Assembly: GCA_949710005.1 (NCBI GenBank)
Contig: OX453274.1
Location: forward strand, 9,385,717 to 9,449,716
DNA from: Ricordea florida
Taxonomy: Eukaryota; Cnidaria; Anthozoa; Corallimorpharia; Ricordeidae
Length of the DNA: 64,000 bases
Reading direction: 5' to 3'
Position numbers and translations under genes: made by a program. The notes under the pieces were generated by a model. That model was not told where the DNA came from. It did no database searches and saw only the letters and a program-made list of their open reading frames with translations. Each line of letters begins with the position of its first letter. Position 1 is the first letter of the stretch. Positions 16,481 to 30,600 of this stretch are shown here, one piece after another.

Positions 16481-16974
16481 CTCATAACACAATTAAGTAG
16501 AATGCCATGTAGTATTAACAGGTTGAAAATGTGTTTTATCATTGAAGGTGTGAACTAGAGACCATTCGTCAGTGGCAGGGAACTATGGAACCTGAACTGA
16601 GAACAAAACTGAAACAGCCACTTTTGGTAAGATTCAATTATTAAACTGCAAACCAAGCAAAGTTCTCATCACCAACTTAGTATTAATATTCAACGTAAAA
16701 GGCAGTGAGAAGTACAGATGGATTTTGCCTCGTGTGCTAACGGTTTTCCAGTGTCGAAAACTCCGTGATGTTTATAACTTGCCTTGAGCTGAGTTTAAAT
16801 CTGATTCCTACAATAACAAGATTATTTCAACTACTTATTCTAGCAAAAATGTTTTCGTACGTCTCAGAGTACATGGCACGTTTAGCTGTGCATTCTCGAA
16901 CGCAAAATGTATTTTGAGATCACTTCCCGAAATAGATCATAAATTTGCCCTGCGAGTGGAAACGTAGTTGAATA

Positions 16975-17112
16975 GTTGACCTTATGCAACTTAAGCAATT
17001 GCGATTACCCTCAAAAAATAGATTAGAATGGAATTCCAACCTGCGACATCACGAATGCTGGTGCGATGCTCTACCAACTGAGCTAAAGCAGCCGTGCACG
17101 CTGGGAGCTGAT
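16975..17112 (-). repeat. tRNA-derived SINE, family 1
   Basis: On the minus strand the head contains TTAGCTCAGTTGGTAGAGC (A box) and a degraded B box near GCAGGTTGGAATTCC, followed by a body with CTTAAGTTGC shared with the copy at 20105-20256. The broken B box and the attached body argue against a functional tRNA gene. Confidence 0.55.
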
Positions 17113-17189
17113 CAGTAGTAGGTCCAATCTCGTTTCATGTCTCATTTTCCGAAAGTCAAGTCTTTAACTGGGATAACGATATTTCGGTG

Positions 17190-17242
17190 TAATAATAAAA
17201 ATAATAATAACAGCAACAACAACAATAATAATAATAATTATG

Positions 17243-17294
<52 letters not shown>

Positions 17295-17295
17295 T
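17190..17295. repeat. AAT/AAC microsatellite
   Basis: Mostly uninterrupted AAT triplets with some AAC, ending in a run of A. Any open frame across it is Asn repeats and not coding. Confidence 0.9.
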
Positions 17296-17547
17296 ATACA
17301 CCAGTTTATTATAAAAATGTCAGTAAAAATTTCAATAGCCTACCTATGTACACGAGTTAAAATATTACAAAACTAAGGTGAACTATTTACAAAATATAAA
17401 CTTATTTACATATTTCTGTTCGTAAAAAAAAAAAAATCTGATTTTCATTTACGTCTTTAAATAAATATTTCAAAACCAAAATTTTACAAATAGTGAATAT
17501 AAAAAAAAAAAGAAAAGCTGTAGAAATTCTATACGTATTATGCTCGC

Positions 17548-17603
<56 letters not shown>
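17548..17603. repeat. AAT microsatellite
   Basis: About 18 AAT triplets directly before the hairpin element at 17605. Confidence 0.9.
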
Positions 17604-17604
<1 letters not shown>

Positions 17605-17641
17605 CAATTTGCCATGAGGCGCAGCCTAATGGGCTATTGAC

Positions 17642-17675
<34 letters not shown>

Positions 17676-17880
17676 TAGTATCACCCAACTAGTCGGGCAG
17701 AAAAGGCAATAATAAAGTTAGGAAATGCCACTTGAAGAAATATTTATTTGGGAATAAAACGAAAGAAAGCGTTACGAATTTCGGTACTCGAGGACTATTA
17801 CTAATAGTCCTCTAGTAGCGTAGCCAATCAGATTGCGGCATTTGCATTGTTCCAGTAGTTGGGTGATGCTAATGAACTTT
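17605..17880. repeat. Hairpin element, family D, copy 1
   Basis: Holds a GACCCGTGGCCCTTGAGGGC hairpin-like stretch, CCAACTAGTCGG, and a self-complementary GAGGACTATTACTAATAGTC stem. The same blocks occur in reverse order at 54408-54645, so this is a dispersed non-autonomous element. Confidence 0.6.
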
Positions 17881-17937
17881 ATTTGACGTAGGGACACTGT
17901 AAACCACAAATCAAATCAAATCATATTAAATTAAATA

Positions 17938-18118
17938 AAATCAATTGCTGGTTTTTGTGGAGAGGGGAAAACCGGAGTACCCGGATAACAACCTCTCGGA
18001 GCAGAGTAGAGAACCAACAAACTCAGCCCACATATGACGCCGGGGCCGGGAATCGAACCCGGGCCACATTGGTGGAAGGCGAGCGCTCTCACCACTGCGC
18101 CAATCGTGCTCGCCAGGT
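17938..18118 (-). repeat. tRNA-derived SINE, family 2
   Basis: On the minus strand an A box (TGGCGCAGTGGTGAGAGCG) and B box (GGGTTCGATTCCC) are followed by GAGAGGTTGTTATCCGGGTA and a tail shared with 32845-33010 and 34540-34640. Head plus conserved non-tRNA body marks a SINE. Confidence 0.7.
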
Positions 18119-18345
18119 TGTTACACAGATCATGTTCGTTTACAAGCTATGTATAAGAATAAGATGAGTACAATACTGGATTTTTGGCGCGCATAGTGAA
18201 AACCATTTGTGAGTTCCTCAAAAATTGGCCTCGCGAAGTTTTTGCGGGAGTCTTACTTCTACTTACTAACAATTATGGAACAGCATTTACCAGAAGTCAT
18301 GAACATCCTCTTATGTGAACTTTCGTTGCGACAATACTGTTTCAG

Positions 18346-18627
18346 ATATCAGAGCCTGAGAGTGAAGACAACATCCCTGTGCTGCATGTGAACTTTGACC
18401 CCGAGTTGATGCTACTGTTACGAGAGGTTCATTATTTAGGAGGCGAACCATTCCTGACCCGTCTCCCTGACCCTGCCCGTGTGCTACTCAGAAGTACTAA
18501 TGGCAGTGTACTGAGATCTACCGCTACTCGTCTTGAAACCATCGTGTCACGATATAACGCTGTTATGAGCAACATGAAGCCGTTTGAACGTCCTTTGTTT
18601 GAAGGAAAACTTGCTAAGATTGATGAG
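18346..18627 (+). CDS. DNHD1-like exon 1 in window
   Basis: Codons 1-94, phase 0 to 0. Acceptor TGTTTCAG, donor GAG|GTAAAT. Encodes the tail segment around [13 protein letters not shown] and [14 protein letters not shown], which aligns to the conserved dynein tail (DHC_N1). Earlier exons are left of this point, possibly beyond the Polinton. Confidence 0.88.
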
Positions 18628-21600
18628 GTAAATTGTATTTTCTCAGGTCCCGATTGTCCCACCCAATTTGGCTGTAGTAGATAAACCACAGGAGACCCAG
18701 CTTTCGGAGCTTGTCTTTGTTTGTTTTAAGGGATGGACCATTTTATTTTCGAGGGTGGGGGGGGGGGGGGGTGTTTGGGCAATTTTGTCTTGTCAAGAAT
18801 TTTTTCCCCTTTTAGCACCTTAACATACAATTGTCCGTCTTTTTTTCCTTGGTACACTGTGCATGAATTTGTTTTCTATACTTTTGCTGTGCAGGAATTT
18901 TTTTTTGGTAGTTACCCAACCCCCCCCCCCCCCCACTCAAAAATAAAATGGTCCATCCCCAAACATGAAGCCTCGAAGAGTGGCCCTCTCTGGGCGTTTA
19001 GGGACGGACCATTGGAAAAGTGATGCGGGGGGGGGGGGGGGAAACCCAAAAAAATTCATGCAAGGGAAAATGCCAAGAAAAAAAATTCATGCAAAGAAGA
19101 AGGTAAAAAAAAAAAATTAATGCAGAAGGAAGGTCCAATTTTGACTTTTTCACACGTAGTAGGGTCTGCTCGCAAAAAAATATTACTGATCATCATCAAT
19201 TACCTTCTAGTTCTTTATTTGTTTCAGTTGCTCGACCAAGGACTTCACGTATACACGTGGAAGACAGTGGAGTCAGCGGACTTTGTGGAGCATGCGTCAT
19301 ATCTAGTTTGCGATGACCTTCATCATAACTTGGGCGTGGTCCAAGGCAACTTTCGCGAAATCTGTAACATCGCTGCGTCGTGGTCAGAGAATGGCCAATT
19401 AGATGTGTTTACTCCTAGAGACTCAGCCATGTCTTTCTCGATGGAGGAGTTACAAGAACAACACAGGTTAGTATCGACAAGAGATGTCAACCTGTTGTCA
19501 TTTCGTGATTGTTTCTTTTCGGGTCGCGTCTCGTAGAGCGGTTTTCGATCGACTGTCCTTAAACCAAAACCATAGTACAGTATCCCCCTGGCCAATCACA
19601 ACAGATGCACGTGGTCCAGTGAACCAATGAGAACTCGAAGTAAAAAGCACAAAGTGCGGGAAAGAGACACCCTTTAGAAATTTTGAAAACCTAGTCAGTG
19701 GTCATATCATAAAATGCTTATTGACTCAGTTAGGTCGGCCCGGACGGGAAAATATCGCACCTTCATCTCGCGCGGACCTCGCTGCGCTCGGTCCGAACAT
19801 CACAACCTCGAGCCACATATTTTCCCGTTCGGCCCTCCTTCCGTTAATTCTGGTCAATAAAGGGATAAATTGACATTTGTAACTCCAGTTACAAGAGGAA
19901 GAAGAATATACGTTTATTGTGTCTGATTGCAGCTTAGACTTAACAGATGAGACTGAATATGACACGGAAATTAAGTCTTTCACTTATTTTTTTTTTGTTT
20001 TTCTTTTGCATACGGTAATTGCAAATTGGATTGACAAGCTACATATGACAAAGATATGGTCCACTTTATGTCAGTTGCCAAACGTACATGCCTATTTAAT
20101 GACATTGATTGATCATCGCAGTTATGTACACAACTTAAGCAGCTGTGAAATTTAAGCCTGAAAAAAAAAATTCCGGCCTGAACGGGATTCGAACTTATGA
20201 CCTCTGCGATACCGGTGCAGTGCTCTACCATCTGAGCTATCAAGCCAACTGGGAGCTAGTCATGTTGTGAGTTCGTAATATACCCGTAGATGGAGAAGAA
20301 TGCAAGTGAATATATGAAGGACCATATATTTGAACTGCGGATTAGTATGTAATGACATTGATTGATCATCGCAGTTATGTACACAACTTACGCAGCTGTG
20401 CCTATTGTTTTCTCTCTTTCCGCTTTTATAGAGAAATCCATGAAGCACACAAGCACGCAGTAACAGTTGGTGGTCACAGAATTCATGCCTTACTTCAGTC
20501 CACGTTTGAGGTGAGGTCAATTAGTTCGTTACAGTTACAAATTAAACCTGCGCTTCAAAATGGCCGTCTTTCTCTTTAGGTGTTTCTCTGGCCATTTGAC
20601 GGCTTTGATCGAGTTCTAGTTTTTATTCGGCTCGTGGTTTTTGTTCTAAAAAGACAGCCCTTCGATAGCCAGGATACGATTTCAGTTAAAATGTAGTAAG
20701 GGTATGTTAAAGCCACACATATGCACACTGAGGCGACAGTAGTAGAAGGGATAAAACCCTATTGCTACAAGAAAAAATGAAAATTGAACTCAAAAGCCAG
20801 CAGCCATGGACAGCTGTTTCGGCCTTGTTAGGCCTCATCAGCATGGCACAGCTAGCAAATGAGCTCTGGGTTCCCACATTATGAATGTCAAGGTGATAAT
20901 TTTTTTTTGGTAGCAATAGGGTTTTATCTCTTCTACCTCTGTCGCCTAAGTGCGCATATATGTGGCTTTAACATACCCTTACTACATTTTGACGTTGTCA
21001 TTTCAAGCCACATCCCACAACCCTACCTTTTTACGATTCCAGTTAGGCTACAGTGATTTGACCGCCGACCGGTTGGCTCAGTTGGTTGAGCACTGGACTA
21101 TCGTGCGGGAGGTCGTGTTCTCGACCTTTGGTCGGACCATCACTCAAGTCTTTAAAGGACTTGGGAGGACGTGCTGCCTTTGCAATGACATCTGTAAATG
21201 GTTAGACTTCCTAGTCTTCTTGGATAAGGACGATAAACGTCTCACAACCCTTGTTCGTATAACTTTGTGGGACGCTGAAGAACCCACACATTGTTCGCAT
21301 AGAGAAGAGAACGCAGATCCCGGTGTTGTGGTATGGCCTTTGTTAATGTGATTTCACGAACGTAGGTATTCTGAACGATCGTCTACAGCTCCTAGGTGTA
21401 TAAATATTTTATTGACCGATTGTTTAAAGTATTGATTTGGTCTTGTCTTAATGTTACAGGCGGTTCAGATAAGCCGGGTGTCCCCTTCCCACCAAAAAAT
21501 CCCCAGCCTCCGTTCCCCGGGGTACGATTTCTTTGATGATACGTTGTTGCCTTTTTGTTCCAGGTGGTTCAGATAAGCCGGGCGTCCCCTTCCCACCAAA

Positions 21601-24600
21601 AAACCCCCAGCCTCCGTTCTCCGGGGTACGATTTGTTTGACGATACGTTGTTACCTTTTTGTTCCAGGTGGTTCAGATAAGCCGAGCATCGCCTTCCTGG
21701 CAGAGTTACATTAAACACGTCAGTGGGGTGGTGCTTGATGGACTGAAGAACTCTACATGGGCCTCACTGAAGTCCATGTTGAACCAGATACTCATGTCCA
21801 ACATGACTCAGGTAACTATCGCATCAGTTGCCTTAGGCGTGTCAGAGGTAGGGGGTGGTTCCAAATGTACTCTACATTTAGAGTAATCTTGACGATGGGA
21901 ACGATACAGTGCTGTGAACACGTGTCTCTGGTTATTGTTGCCCAGGTCAGGGTCACAGGCTTACTCCTGTCGTCCTTGTGGAGGGGTACGAGAGGGTTTC
22001 AGGTAATGCGGTATTGCGTTATTTTTGGTGCGGTATTGCGTTATTTTCGGTGCGGTATTGCGGTATTTTCGGTGTGGTATTGCGTTATTTTCGGTGCGGT
22101 ATTGCGTTATTTTCGGTGCGGTATTGCGTTATTTTGGTGAGGTATTGCGTTATTTTCGGTGCGGTATTGCGTTATTTTGGTGAGGTATTGCGTTATTTTT
22201 GGTGTGGCATTGCGTTATTTTCGGTGCGGTATTGCGTTATTTTTGGTGCGGTTTTGCACTAATTTTAATTTGAAATTACGGCATTGTGGATTTGCAAGTC
22301 CAAGCGGTTTCGGTATTTTTGTAGTCTCTATGCGGTATTGCAGTATTTGGCTCCCCTCCCTCTCCCCTTAGGTCTCCGTATCCGTCCCCGGTTTGGCTTG
22401 CTCCATGGGTTCTCAGCTTACTCGTTTCTCCGTCTTTCCGGAAAGCCAGCCCTTTCAAATGGCAACTTTTGTAAAACATATGAACGAAGAAATACCATCA
22501 GCAGTGGTTATAGTACGAGGGTTTGTAGAGCCGCACAAGTGAACGAAACATAATTCACATGAAATATGACAACCCTAGGTGGAGGCGAACAACTTGGCGC
22601 GCTATTTGTAGACGTGGTCAATGGCGGGAATTGAAATAAGTGTATTTAGATTCAAAATGAAATTATGCCACTGCAGAAACCCATTAAGGAGAAGTTGCCA
22701 ACTGGTCACTTCTGTGGGTGAAATAGTTAATACTTGGATCTTGGAAGTCAAAGGTGAACTTTGAAAACAAGCACTTCTTGTGGGGATCGAGGTTTTACTG
22801 AACCAGTGAGACTCCATTCGATGAATTTATTTTTCAGGATTCTGGCATTCTGCCAATCTTGACAATTCGTCTGGAACTGTCAGGCTCTCAGTTACTGTTC
22901 AACCCTTCTCTGGACGAGGACTCGGCTTCTTCCAGTGTGCAGGAGAGTGTGGAAGGCTGGCTGAATGACTTCCTTGGTAGAGGAGATTGTGTGAGACCAG
23001 TTGACGAAGATCTGAAGGTAGAACTCTTTGTTTGACTCTTTGTTCTTATCAAAAACCAAAGCCCAAAGGGCAGCAGCTCGCTTAACACAGTTTATCAACG
23101 TAGCAACGTTTTTGGCGCGATAGAAAAAGGAGGTATCACCAGGGAGGAGAGGAGAAGGAAAGGGTTGCAGTTGGGGAGAGGAGGGAGGAGAGGAGGGGAT
23201 GTTAATAGATTATCTTGTCTTTCCTCCTTCTCCTTCCCCGAATCGTCTTTCCCTTTCGTCCTCCGTTTTTGCGGGTTATCGTGTTTTGAAAGAGAGAAGA
23301 CACTCACTAAGGTTGACTGAAGGGACAAAGTGTGTTTGCGCGAAACAATACCATGGTGCAGATGCTCTGAATCTGATAGACAACTATTTTGTCCCTAAAC
23401 TGTGCATATTTTGTAGTGTTTGTTGGATTCTTAATTAGATATGTTTGAACACACGTTTCTTTCAGGCCTGACGCTAACAACTAATAGTATAAATACTAAG
23501 GTGATTATACAAAATCGCGCGCTCTGATTGGTTCGCTATCTCGGATTATCAGCCGACGATCAACTCGACGAACAAAATGGCTGCCAGTCGTTCGCGCGCT
23601 TTTGATGAAATAAAAATTTTCATGTTGCACAATGCTTTTTCTTTTCTTTTTTTTGAAATAACCTCCTGTGTATTTATACTAAAACAATTATTCACCTCAG
23701 GCTCAGTGATTATCGGTGAATATTCACCTCGACTTCGTCTCGGTGAATATTCACCGATAATCACTTCGCCTTCGGCGAATAATTGTTAAATGAAACCGTT
23801 TTTGGGAGCCAGTCTGTATTCAGTAGTAACTTGTCTATTTCCGGAGTGTGAAAGGCAAATAGTGCTTTCACTATATAGTATGAGCTTGTCCACATCCAGT
23901 ATTTCCTGAGAACCATATTTGGAAATTGCCATGTTTTGAGCTGACGCGGGTATTTCCCGCCAAGTACGTCTTACTACTGAAGCCAATTTGATTGGTTTAT
24001 TTGGTTCTCTCGATTTTCCAAATATGGTACTTGGCAGATTGAATGCCAACAAGCTGTGGTTAAAGACTTTCACTTGCACGCTTGAAGTCTTATGGCGCTC
24101 TAATGAAATGTATAACAAATGAAACACCACGTGTCAGACATTTGAGTTAAATTTTGGCGTTCATCAATTCAAGCCACACTTCAGCAGTCGTCTCGGTCGT
24201 TATAGTAGAGACCTTACGCAACAGGACGGCTGGAAGACGCAGGACGTAAGAATATCGCGTAAGAGTGGGAACGCACAGTCTCGTGCGACATTTTTTTCCA
24301 GGCGTCCTTTTGCGTAAAGTCTCCAGTATATTCTGCAGTACCCCAGTAGCGTTGTAAATCGGTTATTTCGTTGTTTTGTCAGACATATAGAGACTCCATC
24401 TGTGATGACAACGAGATTCTAACTTTGGTCAAACAAACCAAAGATGTCGTGGAACAGAACGCTTCTGAGTGTAAGGTAAGTTTCAGACTCTGCTTTTTTC
24501 TCCCTTTTCTTAAGATATATCAAGCCAAAGTTTTTGTAATAAGATAAAGTCTCCTCGGCGTGCATTAACAGTGTGGAAACTACAGTTAGCAAGCAGCGTT

Positions 24601-27600
24601 CAGTAATTAACACTTTAAAGTGGTCATGGTTTTACGTCCTGATTTTCATTCATTTTTAATACCTTGTCAATTCAATACATCACGAAAATTGACAGAGCCT
24701 TCTACTTCAGGGTAGGAAGTTGATCAAATCACAAAATCTCCACACTAGTAGATAACGAAGTGTGTGGTGCACCTAACTACGGAGAATTATTACACAAAAT
24801 ATGGGTTAATGAAACGAATTTATAAATGTAGCGCAAGAAATTGGGATAATCAAACGAATTGATAAGTAACAATTAGATTATGAGCTCGAGATTTCTATGG
24901 GGTGCTAGTTGATGTCGCCGAAGGCCCCATCAACTATCACCTCATAGAAATCGAGAGCGAGTAATCCAACTGTTTTAGTAAAAATGATGATAAACAAATC
25001 ATGGGTCGGTGAAACACCAAAATACTCAATCTTCCTGCAAAACTTCGCTAAAAGCGCCCATACGTCGCCATTTTGAAAACGATCTTCAACCAAGTACTGT
25101 CCAATGGCTGATAGTCTGCAGTAGCTCAGCCAATCAGATTGCGACATTTGCATTAGTCTACAAGTAGATTTTTACTAAAGTACGTTATACCACCGTAAGG
25201 TAAAAGGGAAGTGCTGACGTTTCGAGCGTTAGCCCTTCGTCGGAGCGAAAGTTGAAGTGGAAGTTATAAATGTAGGTTGTACCAACGTAAGATAAGAGGA
25301 AAGCTAGCGCTTTCAGCGTTAGCCATTCTTCAGAGCGAAAGATCTCTTTGTCGAAGGGCTCACACGTAAAACCTTAACTCCCCTTTTATGTTGAAGGTAC
25401 AACTTATAATTTGTGCTTCTATTCTCCACCGAGGCAGAACCCGTTTCTTCAGGAACTAACACATTTATACGGAGAATTATTACATAGCTGGCTCCGCGAG
25501 CGGGCAGGATGAGGCGAATCCTGCGTTCTGATTGGCTACCCGGGCGGAGAGATTTCCTATCGTGCCCGCTCGGGATTTCCCGCGCTGTCCCGCGAAACAA
25601 ATCAAAGGAAAATGGCCATGTAATAAAAGCTTTATTGGCCAAGCTTGTTCAGTATACCTCTCAGTCAATAAAAACGTAAAACGAACTCGGCCAATATGCA
25701 CTTATATTGACGTGTGGTCAGTAACGGATATTTATTAACTTGGATCAAGTGACATTAACCTGAAGTCCCGTTTTTACTTTAAATAGCTATGACCTACAAC
25801 CCAGCACCCCCCTTCACCCCTTAACAAATGATAAAATAAATACAATAATAGGGATCCATTACATCCAGATAGGGATACATATATTACATAAATGTATACA
25901 TTACAAATACATATATGTTATTTACCGGGCGGAAGGTCCGTATGGGAAAATACTGTGCCCGAGGTTTTGAATACGGCCAGGAGCGGGCTCCTGATACGGC
26001 CCAAGGGCGAAGGCTGAGGGCCGTACTCAAGACCAAGGGTACAGTTTTTTCCTATGCGGACCGACCTAGCCAGGTAAATAACTTATTTATTTTTTTGGAT
26101 GTCTTCCAAGGGATAAGAAATTGCTACAGCAGGGAAAACGTCCCGCCCGTGGACCGTATCGTAAAATGGACCGGTCACGCGCGCGCGATTAGCCAATGAA
26201 ATTCGAAGATTAAGGATTCCAGCCCGCTTAGATGCTTGAGAAAAAAAAATGAGTGGTATTTTAAGTTCTGTTATCAAGTAACATTAGCCTGAAGTCCTCT
26301 TTCACTTTACAGACTTTTTTGGCGACATTTCGTGAATACGCCTTTTTGTGGGTGCAAGATGTTCAGAGGACATTTGACGAATTTTTGGCCGGTAACATTG
26401 TGGCCCATCCCAGGAAAATGAACCGAGCGGAGCTGTTGCGATCCCGAGCTTCAGTGACGTCGGAAAAATCTCGGAAAGAAAAAGAAAGAGACCCAAGGTA
26501 CATATGTTAAAATGCCTTATAAAGCTATCAACTTTACATTGAAGAAGTTTAAATTATGAGGCTCAAGTGGCGGCTTTGCGATACTCCACCATCATACAAG
26601 GTGGCTACTGAACAGTACTGTACTGTCGTACCGTTTGTTTTACTATACAGTGTGGTTCTAACTTTTTCATCTGTGGATCAAACCATGCAGTGTGACCATT
26701 CTTTGTAAAGCTACTGAACAGTACTGTACTGTGGTACTGTTTGTTTTACTATACAGTGTGGTTCTACCTTTTTCATCTGTGGATCAAACCATGCAGTGTA
26801 ACCATTCTTTGTAAAGCTACTGAACAGTACTGTACTGTGGTACTGTTTGTTTTACTATACAGTGTGGGTCTAATGTTTTTATCTGTGGATCAAACCATGC
26901 AGTGTGACCATTCTTTGTAAAGCTACTGAATAGTACTGTACTGTGGTACTGTTTGTTTTACTATACAGTGTGGTTCTACTTTTTAACTCGTGGATACGCG
27001 AAGCGTATTTGCGAGTTTTTGTGGGGACTCCGATATGCAAATTGTCACTCACTCACTCACTCACTCACTCACTCACTCACTCACTCCAGTGTAGACACAC
27101 TTCGTAATTAGTCGGATAGAACTCGGGGGCACCGATATGAAGACGACAATTGTCGTGACCGAAGTCACCGAAGTCTGTTGATGAAAGTTCACGCTGAAAG
27201 TGTATCGTCCCGTTGCCAGAGTTTGTAATGATTTTGTAGCTTAAGAGGACGATTAGCGAGGCCCTGTTAGGGGTAAATTTCGACAAGCGACATGGCCTTG
27301 AAACGGCGACATAAAGGACCTGAAATGGCGACGAACGACGAGCCGCTCACGGGAAATTACGACAGCGACCTTCGACCTTCCGAAATTGCGACGTGAAAAG
27401 GTTTGAAACTCAGACGCGCGACATAAAGAACCTCACTAACAGGGCCTCATTAGCGGTCTTACTAAAATCAAAAGGAGTTTAAATGTTTCCAGTTAGGACA
27501 ATGACCAACTTGGAGACTGAATTTCATGAGCCTTTTCCTCGGCCAGGCGCTAAACGTGAACAGGTGATAACTATTCGCTTTTCCGACATCGACCGCCATC

Positions 27601-30600
27601 GACCGCCCCCAAGATTACAAGCAGTATATGAATTTCAGTTGGCTCGAAAGTGATCTGAAGATGAGAAAATCTCTTGCTAATGTAGTAAGCTTTGATGAGA
27701 ACTCATAGAGCGAAATTAGCACTTGAATGAGAACTTATATGAGCGAAATGAGTACTCGTTATTGAACGAAACTACTACTGAAAACAGAATAAATTGACGA
27801 ATCCATGATGTGAAACCGAAGAACTTCTGTGGCCAACCTGGATAAGAAACATCGCATGGAGGACATTTCTACTGATTAAAGTGTTAGTACTAACAGGAAT
27901 GGAGTTGGAGAAGTATTGGGACGGTCAAGAAGTATGTCAACGCTTACCATTAAATATGGAGGCGCATGCCGTGACGGAGAACCATGAAGATTACAATGCA
28001 AGAAAGTCATTAAAGGGTTCGAAAAGATTAAGTCATGTAGAAAATGTATGAAGCGTTATATTATATACAATACACCACAAGCCGTTACAATGAAAAGTTT
28101 TCTGTCTATTGATTTCCGAATTTACCTTGAAGTGAACTAGATTGTGTTGAAGTAGACATGTTGGAAAAATAGGCTTACCTGTTTTGCTTACTGTTGTGTG
28201 ACTCATCATATTTACATTGTAAAAACAAGAAGTTATAAGGATAAAAACAAAGATGTATTGCTGTATTAATGATGGCAAGTGTGATTTTTTTTAAGTGCAA
28301 CCCTGAATATATATACCACCGATAACCTAAAATGAGATGGTAATGTAAATAAACTAATTCAACTTGATAAAGGATTGAGAGTCTTAAGGATTTTAAGATC
28401 ATCACTAACATACTTTGCAAAAATGCAAGAAAGACTTGTTTGGTATGATTCGTCAGCTGGGCTATCCTACATGGTTTTGTTCATTATCAGTTGCAGAATC
28501 AAGGTGGATATTTCTGTTGAATACATTGAATAGACTTGTAGACAACAAAAACTATAATGATGATAAAATTGACAATGTCATGGCAACAAAATTCAGACCT
28601 TATTCAGAAGGACCCTGTTACTTTGAACACACAGACAGTGAGCAGCAGGATACCAGAACTACATTTGGTTTCGGTGCCATTTAATCCTGTACCCTTATGT
28701 TATCAAATTTTTTAACAACTGTATGCTTGCCACCTGCCTTATAACTGATGCCTAGTGTAGTCAAATGATTGGCGTCATGTACTCACTGTATGTTTATTTC
28801 AAAAAGCTACTCAGCTCCCTGGTCACTTTTATGTTGTGATTATAGATTATTAAAATTATCTTCAAGTTCATTCAATCACAACTCTGAAAAAACACCTTGT
28901 TAATTTTTAAATTATTTCTTTTTTCTCTGTTTTGTAAACATATCCACGAGTTCACCATAGTCCTACTTTGATTTTTTTATCTGTGGATCAAACCATGCAG
29001 TGTGACCATTCTTTGTAAAGCTACTGAACAGTACTGTACTGTCGTACTGTTTGTTTTACTATACAGTTTGGTTTTACCTTTTTCATCTGTGGATCAAACC
29101 ATGCAGTGTGACCATTCTTTGTAAAGCTACTGAACAGTACTGTACTGTGGTACTGTTTGTTTTACTATACAGTGTGGTTCTTACTTTTTCATCTGTGGAT
29201 CAAACCTTGCAGTGTGATCATTCTTTGTAAAGCTACTGAACAGTACTGTACTGTGGTACTGTTTGTTTTATTATACAGTGTGGTTCTATCTTTTTCATCT
29301 GTGGATCAAACCATGCAGTGTGATCATTCTTTGGAAAGCTACTGAACAGTACTGTACTGTGGTACTGTTTGTTTTACTATACAGTGTGGTTCTAACTTTT
29401 TCATGTGTGGATCAAACCATGAAGTGTGACCATTCTTTGGAAAGCTACTGAACAGTACTGTACTGTGGTACTTTTAGTACAATGTAGTTGTAGCTTTTGC
29501 TTTAGCTTTATCTTTTTACCTGTTTTAATCTGTATATATGTGATCATCCGTTTGTCATAACTAGAGTATACAACAACACTGTCGTTCTTAAATTATTTGG
29601 CATCCATATTTGCTTTACTATTCCAATGGTATAATATCTATTGCATGTTCGTATTTTAAACCAGCATACTGCGTCCTGGGTCAGGTTGTTCGAAGCAGGG
29701 TTAAGGTAACCCAGGGTTAGTGCGAAATTTAAATGCATATGCGAGTGCTTAAAAAGCACATTCAGTATAATTCGTTTTGAATACAACTTGATGATTGTAT
29801 GCTCTGAATAAAATAGAAAATGTTTGAGGAGAAAACGCTTTTTAACAAGAGGAAAAGAAACTCGTGTTAAAAGTTAACCCTGGGTTAGCGCTAATCGGCC
29901 TTCGAACAACCGGCCCCTGGGCGACAAGTGTAAACAAACTGTTGCTATGGTTTCCCATCAGGTCTAATCGTAGTTCTGCGGCTGCCTCTACTCTAAGCAC
30001 GAGTGGTGCCTTGGGATTATCGGAGAAAACCTTCCTCAATCCTAAGAAAATGACAGCTACAAGGGAGATCCGAGATCGCGACGATAAAGGACCCTCGCTG
30101 GACGACTTCGACAAAGAGATCGAGATTTATCAGGTTTGTCATAAGACCGGTCCACCGTGTTTTATGTTAATCTACCTTGTCTTCTTCTCAAAACATCTTA
30201 GGCTCAGTTCAGAAGCCGCACTTTCCGTGTGTCGAACCTAACCGATGAATCAAGTACGGCAAAAGAGGGACGTCTGAATCAATTTGATATGGCAGTTTTA
30301 ATTGAGGATCCTGAATGGAGGTTACCAATGGCATTTCCAAACCCCACTTCCCGGTGCTGAAATCCCATTACCACTGACTGAATTCGGGAAAAAATTCCCA
30401 TTCGCAATGACCGAATCCCAATCCCAGTGACTCAAGTTCCGTTTTCCCAGGGCGAATCTGAGTCTGTCGCATCGTTCGGCTCTGGAGCGGTTCGTGATTC
30501 ATATGGTGCTCTTCTCGTACCAAACCAAATGCATACATTATGATAATTTATAAATCTTTCCGTAACTGCTTACATGGAATAAAAGTTAGGTTCGGTACAC

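Noticed and set aside
17137-17376. Asn-rich open frame
   Set aside because: It is an AAT microsatellite with flanking intronic or intergenic DNA.
20180-20256. A tRNA gene on the minus strand with good A and B boxes
   Set aside because: The head is followed by a conserved non-tRNA body found elsewhere, and the cloverleaf is imperfect. It is a SINE, as are the heads at 17030-17112, 18020-18118, 21063, 38300 and 48190.
22004-22262. Overlapping frames with [13 protein letters not shown] repeats
   Set aside because: Produced by a 21-bp minisatellite; frames drift with unit length and no start context is present.
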